The notes beneath the pieces are model-generated. The model had not been told where the DNA came from. It saw only the letters and a list, made by a program, of their open reading frames with translations, and searched no databases. DNA of 64,000 nucleotides from Bacteroidia bacterium 43-41 (GTDB lineage Bacteria > Bacteroidota > Bacteroidia > Bacteroidales > Dysgonomonadaceae): NCBI GenBank assembly GCA_001898165.1, contig MKTD01000033.1:20264-84263 (forward strand). Direction: 5' to 3'. How positions within the stretch are numbered: the stretch's first letter is position 1; each line of letters begins with the position of its first letter. This document shows positions 37,155 through 46,469 of this stretch, one piece after another. The position numbers and the translations under genes were made by a program.

Positions 37155-38282
37155 ATGAAACCTATAAATCCATTTATCACAAGCGGTTATATTTCATCGG
37201 AATACTTTTGTGATAGAGAAATAGAGACCGGGCAGTTGCTCACCGAGCTTATCAATGGTAACGATGTGGCATTAATTTCCACTCGCAGAATGGGAAAAAC
37301 CGGATTAATCAAGCATGTGTTTAACGATCAGCGTATTTCAAAAGCTTATTATACCTTTTTCATCGATATTTACGCGACCAAATCGCTTCGGGAATTTATT
37401 TTTGCATTAAGCAAAGAAATAGTTGACGGCCTAAAACCTTTTGGCAGAAAGGCTTATGAGACTTTTGTCTCTACTGTTAAATCTTTGCAGGCAGGGATTT
37501 CGTTTGATGTGTCGGGCATTCCGAATTTTCATCTGAGTTTGAGTGATATTCAGAATGAAAAAGCAACGCTAGACGAGATATTTCATTTCATTGAAAAAGC
37601 CGAAAAACGGTGTATTATTGCTATCGATGAATTTCAACAGATCGCTTCTTATCCGGATAAAAACATTGAAGCAATCTTGAGAACACATGTTCAGCATTGC
37701 AACAACGGGCGCTTTATTTTTGCCGGCAGTCAAAGGCACATCATGGGAAATATGTTTTTGAGTGCGTCCCGTCCGTTTTACCAAAGTGTTTCGATGATGC
37801 AATTAGGACCCATTTCGATGGAGCATTACATCGCTTTTGCTCAAAAACATTTCGATAAAAGCGATAAGACCATTACCAGAGAAGCTATAATTTCAATTTA
37901 TAATCAGTTTGAGGGTATTACGTGGTACGTTCAAAAATTACTGAATACGTTGTTTTCAAATACGCCCAAAGGCGGAACGTGTTCCGAGAATATGATTGCT
38001 CCCGCTATCGATCAGATAATTAATTCATTCCGGTATGTTTACGCGGAAACCATGTTTCGTCTCCCCGAAAAGCAAAAAGAATTGCTGATCGCGATAGCGA
38101 AAGCCGGAAAAGCAGAAAGATTAAAATCGGCGGAATTTATAAGCAAATACAAACTATCATCGGCCAGTTCCGTCCAATCCGCTCAGCGGGTGCTGTTGGA
38201 GAAAGATTATATTACCGGCGAAAACGATGTTTTTGGGATTTATGACCGATTTTTTGGGATGTGGATTGCAGAGAATTGGTAG
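37155..38282 (+). CDS. STAND-like ATP-binding protein (archaeal-ATPase type)
   Basis: 375 residues. The N-terminal P-loop domain carries Walker A STRRMGKTG (42-50, Lys48) and Walker B CIIAIDEFQ (Asp158, Glu159). The C-terminus (about 285-375) looks like a winged helix. This layout fits the ATPase_2 family, which is common in mobile and toxin-antitoxin neighbourhoods. No effector domain is fused. It has its own promoter between two AbiEii-type modules, and its 3' end is duplicated at 35695-35881. The function is unknown. Confidence 0.8.
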   Translation: MKPINPFITSGYISSEYFCDREIETGQLLTELINGNDVALISTRRMGKTGLIKHVFNDQRISKAYYTFFIDIYATKSLREFIFALSKEIVDGLKPFGRKAYETFVSTVKSLQAGISFDVSGIPNFHLSLSDIQNEKATLDEIFHFIEKAEKRCIIAIDEFQQIASYPDKNIEAILRTHVQHCNNGRFIFAGSQRHIMGNMFLSASRPFYQSVSMMQLGPISMEHYIAFAQKHFDKSDKTITREAIISIYNQFEGITWYVQKLLNTLFSNTPKGGTCSENMIAPAIDQIINSFRYVYAETMFRLPEKQKELLIAIAKAGKAERLKSAEFISKYKLSSASSVQSAQRVLLEKDYITGENDVFGIYDRFFGMWIAENW

Positions 38283-38361
38283 ATTGGAGGGGAATAGCCC
38301 GGTTGCGCCGTGGTGGAAAAAATTTTATAGTTCAGAGCCGGCATATTCAGGTAATTGTTTA

Positions 38362-38369
38362 TACCTTTG
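38362..38369 (+). promoter_or_regulatory. -7 box of the second AbiEii-type module
   Basis: TACCTTTG, an exact TAnnTTTG match, lying only 5 nt before the ATG at 38375. This implies a leaderless or nearly leaderless transcript. Confidence 0.5.
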
Positions 38370-38374
38370 TATAG

Positions 38375-38704
38375 ATGGGCAATAGAGATGAGATTAAATC
38401 GCACTTATTGGCCAAACTGCATGAAGAAAATGTCTTTTGGTCATTTGATAAAAGTTCTTGTCAAAAAATTAGTGACTGGAACCTAATTAAATACGTACTC
38501 ATCTATCTGGATCTCCCTGAAATTGACCTGTTGTTTAAGGTATTTCCCAGAAGAAAAATAAAACGAGTTTGGCTTCATGAGGCGGTTGTTCAGGGAAATT
38601 ATTTACGTAATATGAATATCTGCATAGCCAATCTGTACTTCGATATCAAACATCCCGTCCAATACCTGAAAAGGATGGAAACGTATTATTTAAATAGAGC
38701 CTGA
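38375..38704 (+). CDS. small protein upstream of second AbiEii-type toxin (possible antitoxin)
   Basis: 109 residues, helical, basic in the middle (FPRRKIKRVWLHEAVV). No known catalytic motif. It sits 19 nt before the AbiEii-type gene and shares the position, but little visible sequence, with the protein at 36143. The predicted transcription start nearly coincides with its ATG. The antitoxin role is inferred. Confidence 0.55.
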   Translation: MGNRDEIKSHLLAKLHEENVFWSFDKSSCQKISDWNLIKYVLIYLDLPEIDLLFKVFPRRKIKRVWLHEAVVQGNYLRNMNICIANLYFDIKHPVQYLKRMETYYLNRA

Positions 38705-38723
38705 CAACCAATCCGAATTGTCC

Positions 38724-39395
38724 ATGGATAAGTCATTAGTCGATAAAACGAAAAAAGTCATCGAATCGATATCCAAAATGGAATCGATCAAACCCTACAT
38801 CCTTGTCGGAGGCACGGCCCTTTCTCTGCAATTATCAAGCAGGATGAGCGAAGATCTCGATTTTATGAGATGGCAACAATACCGCGGTGAGAAAATGGAT
38901 GTAGATATCAAATCTATTACAAAAGAAGTGAAATTGGGGCACGTTATCGACAAAATAAATATTCTGGATAACAATCAGGTGGAGTTTTTTATTGACGGAG
39001 GAGTTAAGCTTTCCTTTTATGCACCGGAAAGAAAAGCTCCTCAAATAAATAAGGTACATTTTCTGAATAATTTATACTTAGCGGACATAGATACCATCGC
39101 ATCCCTTAAAATGGAGACGATGCAACGCCGAAATAGTTTTCGCGATTATTATGATCTTTACTGTATTCTCAAAGAAAAAACGAATGAAGAGATAATCCGT
39201 ATTATCGATAATTCCCTCAAATATTCCGACCATTTAATGAAAAGCAAGAACTTATTGGGGAAATTAGGTAATTATGAAAGGTTTACGAAAGATGAAGACT
39301 TCAAGCAGTTGGAGCCTAAATACGATATTTCTTCCCGGGAAATTGCCGAATTTATGGATCTCAAAGTAAAAACAGCCTATAAAAACAGGCAGTAA
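38724..39395 (+). CDS. nucleotidyltransferase, AbiEii/AbiGii toxin family
   Basis: 223 residues from ATG 38724 (a TTG two codons earlier is unlikely). Core motif ILVGGTALSLQLSSRMSEDLDF with GG at 29-30 and D44/D46, then RDYYDLYCIL. Distinct in sequence from the toxin at 36411. It ends 11 nt before the UpxY antiterminator gene, so transcription may run from this module into the capsule regulator. Confidence 0.82.
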   Translation: MDKSLVDKTKKVIESISKMESIKPYILVGGTALSLQLSSRMSEDLDFMRWQQYRGEKMDVDIKSITKEVKLGHVIDKINILDNNQVEFFIDGGVKLSFYAPERKAPQINKVHFLNNLYLADIDTIASLKMETMQRRNSFRDYYDLYCILKEKTNEEIIRIIDNSLKYSDHLMKSKNLLGKLGNYERFTKDEDFKQLEPKYDISSREIAEFMDLKVKTAYKNRQ

Positions 39396-39406
39396 ACAAA
39401 GAGAGG

Positions 39407-39931
39407 ATGACAGAAAAGAGATGGCTGGCGACCTATGTGAAGATGCACCACGAAAAGCGGGTACGCGACCGGCTTACGGAGATGGGCATCGAGAACTTCC
39501 TGCCGGTGCAGGAAGAAGTACGGCAGTGGAGCGACCGCAAGAAGAAGGTGGAGCGGGTGCTCATTCCCATGATGATCTTCGTGCGGGTAGATGCCGAAGA
39601 GCAGCGCACCGTCATTACCCTCCCTTCGGTGTTGCATTACCTGACGCTGCGCGGCGAACACGCCCCCACCGAGATCCCCGGGGAGCAGATGGATCGCTTC
39701 CGCTTCATGCTCGACCATTCCGATAGCGCCGTCAGTTTCAGCGCCGGCGACCTGCAGCCGGGCGAAAGGGTACGTGTGATCAAAGGCTCGCTTGCCGGCC
39801 TCGAAGGCGAATTAGTTACTGTAGAAGGTTTATCCCGTATTGCTATCCGCATCCACCAGTTGGGTTGCGCCGTGGTAGAGATGAGCGCCTCCATGGTGGA
39901 GAAAATAACCAATAATTATTGCCCGTTATAA
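39407..39931 (+). CDS. UpxY family (NusG-like) transcription antiterminator
   Basis: 174 residues with an N-terminal NGN domain (about 1-105, RWLATYVKMHHEKRVRDRL) and a C-terminal KOW motif (PGERVRVIKGSLAGLEGELV). UpxY proteins head Bacteroides capsule loci and prevent premature termination in their own operon. No UpxZ gene and no invertible promoter are visible upstream. The gene lies directly behind an AbiEii-type gene. Confidence 0.88.
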   Translation: MTEKRWLATYVKMHHEKRVRDRLTEMGIENFLPVQEEVRQWSDRKKKVERVLIPMMIFVRVDAEEQRTVITLPSVLHYLTLRGEHAPTEIPGEQMDRFRFMLDHSDSAVSFSAGDLQPGERVRVIKGSLAGLEGELVTVEGLSRIAIRIHQLGCAVVEMSASMVEKITNNYCPL

Positions 39932-39949
39932 AAATAACCACTATTTTTG
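39919..39949 (+). promoter_or_regulatory. promoter before wza
   Basis: TTG (39919-39921), 20 nt, TATTTTTG (39942-39949), with the -7 box an exact match. Transcription would start near 39956, inside the locus and after upxY. Confidence 0.55.
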
Positions 39950-40000
39950 TACTTGGTTTAACGATTACAGACCAGCTTTAACGAAAAGACTTATAACTAC

Positions 40001-42382
40001 ATGCATAAAGAGTATAAATTTATCGGCCTGTTAACCTTGCTGTTCTTCCTCTCCACCGCACTATTCGCACAGATGAGCGACCAGCAGGTGATGCAGGAAG
40101 TAATGAAGTACAACAGCCAGGGAATGTCGCAACAACAGATATTGCTTGAGTTGAACAAGAAAGGTGTTACGGCAAGCCAACTACAGCGTATTCAGGAACG
40201 GTACAATCAACAGAATAACCAAGCAGTGCCGGCAGCATCGAATAAAGACACCCAACAAGGTGTGAGCAGGGTACTGCCCGACATTCAACCTATAGAGAGG
40301 ATAAACCCCAACGATACCATCCCGCCCGGAGAACGCATTTTCGGACAAGATTTTTTCTCTAAGGAAAACCTGACTTTCGCACCCAACGTAAATATGCCCA
40401 CCCCGGCCAATTACATATTGGGACCGGGCGACGAAGTCATTATCGACGTTTGGGGAGATTCGGAATTAAATGTGCGTTACACCATTACTCCCGACGGGTA
40501 CATCACCGTGCCGGGGCTGGGGAGGATCCAGCTCAGCGGAATGAGAGTCGATCAGGCAACCGGCCGCATCCGCAATGAATTTTCTGGCATTTACTCCGAT
40601 CTCAATTCAGGCCAGCCGCATACTTTTCTTGCCCTTTCCGTAGGAAATACCCGCACCATAAAAGTGAATGTGATGGGTGAGGTGACCACTCCCGGAACCT
40701 ATACGCTGACCTCTTTTTCATCGGCCTTCCACGCACTGTACGCCGCCGGGGGAATAACCCATATCGGGAGTTTACGTAATATCCGCGTATTCCGGGAAGG
40801 GCGTGTGGCGACCACGGTCGATCTGTATGAGTACCTCCTGAAAGGCAATAACATGAACGATATTACCCTGCAGGACGGGGATATTGTGATGGTTGATCCC
40901 TACTTGGGGCTTGCCCAAATTACTGGGGAGATAAAACGCCCCATGAAATACGAAATGCGCCCCGATGAAACGCTTAAGGACCTGCTTGGTTTTGCCGGCG
41001 GTTTTACGGGCGAAGCCTATAAAAACAACGTTCAGATAGACCGGAAGGGAGAGTACGAAAAAGAGACCTTCACGGTGAACCAGTCCGATTATTCCTCTTT
41101 TCAACTGCACGACGGCGACTCCGTAACCATCTCTTCCATTTTGAAACGGTTTTCGAATATGGTGGAAATAGACGGCGCCGTTAACCGTCCGGGGCAGTAC
41201 GCCATTGGAGACCAGATAAGAACGGTGAAAGATCTGGTAGCGATAGCCCGGGGGATAACGGGCGACGCTTATGTTTACCGTGCACTGCTTTATCGTGAGC
41301 AGGAAGATCTGCGGCAGACCATGGAGTCGTTCGACTTAGACGCCCTGCTGAATAACCGGATCGCGGATATCCCTTTGCGAAAGAACGACCGGCTCCATAT
41401 TCCCTCCATCTTCTCGCTCGAGGACCACGTTACGGTATCTGTCGGCGGCTCCGTACGCGCTCCGGGCAATTATCCTTTCGCCCTGAACATGCGCATTGAG
41501 GACGCTATCCTACGGGCGGGCGGGCTCAAAGAGGAAGCCTCCACGGAGCGGGTCGATGTTTTCCGGCGTATTAAGGATCCCTCCAGCACCACCGTTCCGT
41601 CCACAATGAGCGAAGTATATACTTTCACGCTCCAGGAAGGGAAGATCGTCTCAAACGATCCCTCGTTCGTACTGCAACCGTATGATGAGATCGTGGTGCG
41701 CCATTCCCCCGGCTACGAACCCCAAAGCATGGTTACCATAAAAGGAGAAGTGCTCTTTGGCGGTCGGTATGCCAAAAAGACCCGGAATGAGCGGCTTTCG
41801 TCATTAGTAGAGAGAGCGGGGGGGCTGACCGGCTACGCCTATCCTAAAGGAGCGAGGCTTACGCGCCAACTGAACGACGAAGAGTTTGAGCGTTTAAAAC
41901 ATGCCTTTGAGACAAAAGCCAAAATGGATAAACTCAATATGGACTCGTTGAATTTTGATTCATTGGGTTTGCGACATCAATACGTGGGAATCGACTTGGA
42001 AAAAGCATTAAAGAGACCTGGGGGAGACGATGATATTGTTTTAAGGGATGGCGATGTGATTTCAATTCCCCAATACGAAGGAACTGTAAAAATATCGGGA
42101 GGGGTGCTTTATCCGAATAACGTTACTTACGACAAGCGGTTGAGCCTGGATGGTTACGTCCGCCAAGCCGGGGGATATTCGCGCTTAGCAATGAAGAGCA
42201 AGCCTTTCGTCGTCTATATGAACGGAAAAGTAGCTACCGGCCGGTGGGCGAAGATAGAGCCCGGATGCGAAATCGTAGTGCCAGAGAAGCCGGAACGACA
42301 ACCCATGTCTTTACAAGGCATACTCGGGATTTCAACCAGTATTGCTTCTTTAGCATTGCTTGTTTCCAATCTGGTAAAATAA
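40001..42382 (+). CDS. Wza-like polysaccharide export protein with SLBB domains
   Basis: 793 residues, about twice the length of E. coli Wza. Signal peptide ending TALFAQ (no lipobox cysteine), a Poly_export domain (YILGPGDEVIIDVWGDSELN), several SLBB/soluble-ligand beta-grasp repeats (VNVMGEVTTPGTYTL, VEIDGAVNRPGQYAI, VSVGGSVRAPGNYPF, VTIKGEVLFGGRYAKK), and a C-terminal hydrophobic helix. Forms the periplasmic/outer-membrane export channel. Confidence 0.92.
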   Translation: MHKEYKFIGLLTLLFFLSTALFAQMSDQQVMQEVMKYNSQGMSQQQILLELNKKGVTASQLQRIQERYNQQNNQAVPAASNKDTQQGVSRVLPDIQPIERINPNDTIPPGERIFGQDFFSKENLTFAPNVNMPTPANYILGPGDEVIIDVWGDSELNVRYTITPDGYITVPGLGRIQLSGMRVDQATGRIRNEFSGIYSDLNSGQPHTFLALSVGNTRTIKVNVMGEVTTPGTYTLTSFSSAFHALYAAGGITHIGSLRNIRVFREGRVATTVDLYEYLLKGNNMNDITLQDGDIVMVDPYLGLAQITGEIKRPMKYEMRPDETLKDLLGFAGGFTGEAYKNNVQIDRKGEYEKETFTVNQSDYSSFQLHDGDSVTISSILKRFSNMVEIDGAVNRPGQYAIGDQIRTVKDLVAIARGITGDAYVYRALLYREQEDLRQTMESFDLDALLNNRIADIPLRKNDRLHIPSIFSLEDHVTVSVGGSVRAPGNYPFALNMRIEDAILRAGGLKEEASTERVDVFRRIKDPSSTTVPSTMSEVYTFTLQEGKIVSNDPSFVLQPYDEIVVRHSPGYEPQSMVTIKGEVLFGGRYAKKTRNERLSSLVERAGGLTGYAYPKGARLTRQLNDEEFERLKHAFETKAKMDKLNMDSLNFDSLGLRHQYVGIDLEKALKRPGGDDDIVLRDGDVISIPQYEGTVKISGGVLYPNNVTYDKRLSLDGYVRQAGGYSRLAMKSKPFVVYMNGKVATGRWAKIEPGCEIVVPEKPERQPMSLQGILGISTSIASLALLVSNLVK

Positions 42383-42391
42383 TGTGAGTTT

Positions 42392-43531
42392 ATGGAGGAA
42401 AAAACAAATATACCCATTTCCGGATATAACGCTTCGGATGAAATTGATCTGAAAGACATTATAATCCAGCTCTGGAAAAAACGCAAGTTTATTCTGTCTG
42501 TAACCGGTCTGTTTCTACTGTTAGGAATCTTCATCGCCCTATTCTCCCCAGTCAAATACAGCGCTCACTGCACCGTTATACCGCAAAGCGGAAAGGATGG
42601 ATCGAGCAGCAGTCTGGGTGGATTGGCCGCCATGATGGGTGTCAATATCGGTGCCACGGGAGCTACTGGAGGAACTCTCTCCCCCAACGTTTATCCGCAG
42701 ATCGTAAAAAGCGTGCCTTTCACCCGCGAGATCATGCAAACGCCTATAAAGGTAGAAAGATCCGGGGGAAAAGAGATCAGGCTGTACGATTATTATACAG
42801 ACAAGCAATATCAACCGTTCAATCTCCTCGGGAACATCAAAAAATATACTATTGGGTTGCCCGGGGTGTTGATCGGAACGATTCGCGGAGGCAGCAGGCA
42901 AGAGCAGGCAGTGCCCTCCGACACCGTTTCGTCACTGCCCATCCTCAGCATGGAAGAAGAACAGGTATATCAAGCTATTCAGCGTTCCATGCAACTGGAC
43001 CTAAATTCAAAGGACGGATACATCATCATCAGTTATACTTTTCCCGAAGCCGGAGCAGCAGCCCGGATCACCGATCAGGTACGTAAAACACTTGAAAAGT
43101 ATGTTACCGCATTCAAATCAGAAAAGGCAGAGGACAACCTCGCTTTTGTGGCACAGAGTTTTGATGATGCCCAAGTCGATTTCTTAGATAAACAGAACAG
43201 GTTGGCTTCCTTCCAGGATGCCAACAGGGGACTGACTACTGCTTCGGCGCGCGCTACCGAACAACGCCTTCGAAGCGAATACGATGTTGCTTTCACCATC
43301 TACAACGAACTGGCCAAACAGCTGGAGCAAGTCAAGCTGGCAGTAAAAGAGACTAAACCGGTGCTTACGGTTATCGAACCGGTAGTGGTGCCGGTGCAGA
43401 AAAGTGCCCCCAAACGTAGTATGATTCTGATTGGATTCCTCTTTTTGGGATTGATTGTCGCTATCGGATGGATGTTCGTTAAGCCTTTTGTTACAGAGAT
43501 TTCGCAAAGCGTTCGGCAAAATCAGGGTTAA
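42392..43531 (+). CDS. Wzz-like chain length determinant protein
   Basis: 379 residues with two transmembrane helices (about 31-50 and 345-365) flanking a periplasmic domain with coiled-coil segments, the PCP topology. ISLKDLIIQLWKKRK-type start (EIDLKDIIIQLWKKRK) and the Pro-rich second helix approach (PVVVPVQKSAPKRS). No kinase domain. Sets polymer length together with Wzy. Confidence 0.9.
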   Translation: MEEKTNIPISGYNASDEIDLKDIIIQLWKKRKFILSVTGLFLLLGIFIALFSPVKYSAHCTVIPQSGKDGSSSSLGGLAAMMGVNIGATGATGGTLSPNVYPQIVKSVPFTREIMQTPIKVERSGGKEIRLYDYYTDKQYQPFNLLGNIKKYTIGLPGVLIGTIRGGSRQEQAVPSDTVSSLPILSMEEEQVYQAIQRSMQLDLNSKDGYIIISYTFPEAGAAARITDQVRKTLEKYVTAFKSEKAEDNLAFVAQSFDDAQVDFLDKQNRLASFQDANRGLTTASARATEQRLRSEYDVAFTIYNELAKQLEQVKLAVKETKPVLTVIEPVVVPVQKSAPKRSMILIGFLFLGLIVAIGWMFVKPFVTEISQSVRQNQG

Positions 43532-43681
43532 TATCCTGATAAACATATATACTTCAGCGAGGGCAGAATTTTTTCGCTGATTGTTTTTAAATTGTAATTC
43601 TGGACTACCCCACCTATGTAACAATGTGACAGGTAGCCACGAAGTGTGCCCGGAATTAATGAAAAGACTTCCATAAACATT

Positions 43682-43792
43682 ATGAATGTACTTAAAGCTT
43701 GCTATCTTCCCATTTTGACAGAGGAGATCGGTCTAATCAGTTATAATGACTATTACAGATTAGTGAAACGTTCCAATAAGTCCGTTGGGTAG
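43682..43792 (+). CDS. possible small ORF before wzx
   Basis: 36 codons (MNVLKACYLP start) in the 278-nt gap between wzz and wzx. No similarity recognised. It may be a gene remnant or chance frame. The rest of the gap shows no promoter I trust. Confidence 0.2.
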   Translation: MNVLKACYLPILTEEIGLISYNDYYRLVKRSNKSVG

Positions 43793-43809
43793 AGAATAGA
43801 AAGATATGA

Positions 43810-45399
43810 ATGCGAACAGATTATAAAATAGACTTTTTGGAAAAAACTACTTCTATATCTTCTTCTCAGAATAACAAACGTATTGCAAAAAATACTCTTA
43901 TGCTGTATTTTAGACAGATACTGATTTTATTGGTTAGTTTATATACAGTTCGCGTAATTCTCGATGTTCTGGGTGTTGAAGATTATGGTATTTACAACGT
44001 AGTTGCGGGAATTGTTTCTCTGTTCTCATTTTTAAGTGGGGCTATGGCATCAGCTACACAACGTTTTTTCTCATTTGCCATTGGGAAAAATGATACAGAG
44101 CAATTAAAGAAAATATTCTCTGTAAATATATTTATATATATCGGCATTGCACTGGTTGCTATACTTTTATTAGAAACAGTCGGCTTATGGTTTATGAATG
44201 AGAAACTGGAAGTTCCTACTGATAGGTTTGATGCCGCTTGTTTTATTTACAATTTTTCAGTATTTACGTTTAGTGCAACAATCCTTACTTCTCCCTTCAT
44301 GGCGATAATTATTGCCCATGAAGATATGCAAGTTTATGCTTATGTATCAATCATCGAAGCCGTTTTGAAATTAGGTGTTGTCTTCTTGCTGATGTATGTT
44401 GAGGCTGATAAATTAGAATTATATGGAATTTTACTTTTTATTGTTTCCTTAATCAATGCCGTAATTTACATTTCAATATCGTTACGAAAATACGAAGAGT
44501 GTCAATTTAATAAGTTTTATTGGGATAAACGTTTGGCACAAGAAATCGTGGAATTTACAGGTTGGACTCTTTTTGGTCAAATCACCACAGTTGCAAGAAA
44601 TCAAGCTGTAACCATTTTGATCAATCAGGTATTCAATCCTGTGGTGGTTGCGTCACGAGCAATTGCACTGAGTGTAAGTGGTCACATTGGTGTTTTTGCC
44701 AACAACTTTAATACCAGCCTATATCCACCTATCATAAAATCATATTCGAGTAATAAAAAAAATGAGATGTTTTCACTCATTTATAATGGATCAAAACTTA
44801 CTTTTTTTTTGATATGGATAATTGCTTTACCTCTACTTTTAGAGATGGAAATGATTTTAAGTATTTGGTTAAAAAATATTCCTCCTGATGTTGTTCTTTT
44901 CTCTCAACTGGCAATAATTGAAGCACTAATTTTGGCACTCAGCCTTCCAATCACGACTGCTGCCCGTGCACCAGGTAAAATGAAAACTTATGAATTAACT
45001 CTTGGAATAATTCAATTATCAATTTTTTTTGTATCTTGGGTTGTGTTAAAGATGGGATACCCGGCTTATTCTGTCTTTATTGTAGCTATTGCTGTCAATG
45101 TTGTAATGTTTTTTGTGCGATTATTCATCGTAAGTAATTTAATTGATTTGCCAAAGAGTCATTTTATGGTTAAAGTTATCTTCCCAGTATTAGGTATTAT
45201 TCTTCTTTCGGCAGTTCCTTCACATTTTCTTCAAAAAATATTACCGGAAAGTCTTCTTTATTCGACAATAGTAGCTATGTTTAGCATGATAATAAGTGCA
45301 ATAGTCATGTTTTACATAGGTTTAGATGTACATTGGCGTAATAAAATCCAGTTTATTATTGAAATTAAAGTAAAGAAAATTTTTAAAATTGGAGAATAA
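43810..45399 (+). CDS. Wzx-type oligosaccharide flippase
   Basis: 529 residues with about twelve to fourteen hydrophobic helices, MATE/polysaccharide-transport fold (LYTVRVILDVLGVEDYGIYN is typical of the N-terminal repeat). Expected to flip undecaprenyl-linked repeat units. First gene of the A+T-rich interior of the locus. Its stop overlaps the next start (TAATG). Confidence 0.88.
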   Translation: MRTDYKIDFLEKTTSISSSQNNKRIAKNTLMLYFRQILILLVSLYTVRVILDVLGVEDYGIYNVVAGIVSLFSFLSGAMASATQRFFSFAIGKNDTEQLKKIFSVNIFIYIGIALVAILLLETVGLWFMNEKLEVPTDRFDAACFIYNFSVFTFSATILTSPFMAIIIAHEDMQVYAYVSIIEAVLKLGVVFLLMYVEADKLELYGILLFIVSLINAVIYISISLRKYEECQFNKFYWDKRLAQEIVEFTGWTLFGQITTVARNQAVTILINQVFNPVVVASRAIALSVSGHIGVFANNFNTSLYPPIIKSYSSNKKNEMFSLIYNGSKLTFFLIWIIALPLLLEMEMILSIWLKNIPPDVVLFSQLAIIEALILALSLPITTAARAPGKMKTYELTLGIIQLSIFFVSWVVLKMGYPAYSVFIVAIAVNVVMFFVRLFIVSNLIDLPKSHFMVKVIFPVLGIILLSAVPSHFLQKILPESLLYSTIVAMFSMIISAIVMFYIGLDVHWRNKIQFIIEIKVKKIFKIGE

Positions 45400-46457
45400 T
45401 GAAAATTTTAATATTAGGCGGAACTGGTGCGGTGGGTAAAAATATGGTAGATCTATTATCAAACACCGATAATGAAATTGTTATCACTTCTCGTACTAAA
45501 CGTGAATCACACCAAAATGTAAGATATATAGAAGGCAATGCTAAATCTACGTTATTTATTACAAACATTTTAGAAGAATATTGGGACGTAATCATTGATT
45601 TTATGGTATATACAACTCTTGAATTTACTGAAAGAGTAATTTTACTTTTAAATGCTACGTCTCAGTATATCTTTTTAAGTTCTGCCCGTGTATATGCTAA
45701 TTCGAAAGGATCCATTAAAGAGACCTCACCACGACTTCTCGATATATCAACTGATCAAGAATTTTTATCTTCTGATGAATATTCTTTAACTAAAGCTAGA
45801 CAAGAAAATTTATTGAAAGAATCTGGAAGAAGCAACTGGACAATCATTCGTCCTTATATAACCTATAGTTCCCAAAGATTACAATTGGGTGTTTTTGAAA
45901 AAGAAAGTTGGCTATATAGAGCATTGAAACGAAGGACCATTGTTTTTGCCAGTGATATTCATTCAAAGTTGACCACTATGACTTCTGGCTTGGATGTCGC
46001 TAAAGGGATTATTACCATTATTGGCAATCGCTATACATTAGGTGAAACTTTTAATATCACCTCTACGAGGTCTATACTATGGAGTGATGTTTTGAATATT
46101 TATTTAAATGTGCTTGAAAATCATTTAGGTTCCAGACCAAAGCTCCTACTAGATAATATTGAAAATTTTCATTCTTATTACGCTGCGAAATATCAGATTA
46201 ATTATGATAGGCTTTTTAATCGAGAATTTGATAATTCAAAAATATCAAAGTATGTAAATGTCGAAAGTTTCATTTCATCCGAAAATGGATTGAAAGAATG
46301 TTTGGAAGATTTTCTTAAAAATCCTATCTTTAAAGGTATTGACTGGCGTGCAGAAGCGCTTAAAGACCGAAGGACTAAAGAAATTGCCAAATTGAGTGAA
46401 ATTTCAGGTTTCAAGCAAAAAATTAAATATTTACTTTACAGATTTCTCATTAATTAA
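45399..46457 (+). CDS. NAD-dependent epimerase/dehydratase (extended SDR)
   Basis: 352 residues. Rossmann motif LGGTGAVGKN, serine region FLSSARVYA and the catalytic YxxxK as YSLTK. The C-terminal substrate domain is present. Sugar nucleotide or branched product as substrate, specificity unknown. Tight coupling to wzx and, after 12 nt, to the MenD-like gene suggests the two enzymes act in one modification pathway. Confidence 0.82.
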   Translation: MKILILGGTGAVGKNMVDLLSNTDNEIVITSRTKRESHQNVRYIEGNAKSTLFITNILEEYWDVIIDFMVYTTLEFTERVILLLNATSQYIFLSSARVYANSKGSIKETSPRLLDISTDQEFLSSDEYSLTKARQENLLKESGRSNWTIIRPYITYSSQRLQLGVFEKESWLYRALKRRTIVFASDIHSKLTTMTSGLDVAKGIITIIGNRYTLGETFNITSTRSILWSDVLNIYLNVLENHLGSRPKLLLDNIENFHSYYAAKYQINYDRLFNREFDNSKISKYVNVESFISSENGLKECLEDFLKNPIFKGIDWRAEALKDRRTKEIAKLSEISGFKQKIKYLLYRFLIN

Positions 46458-46469
46458 TATTCAATTGTT

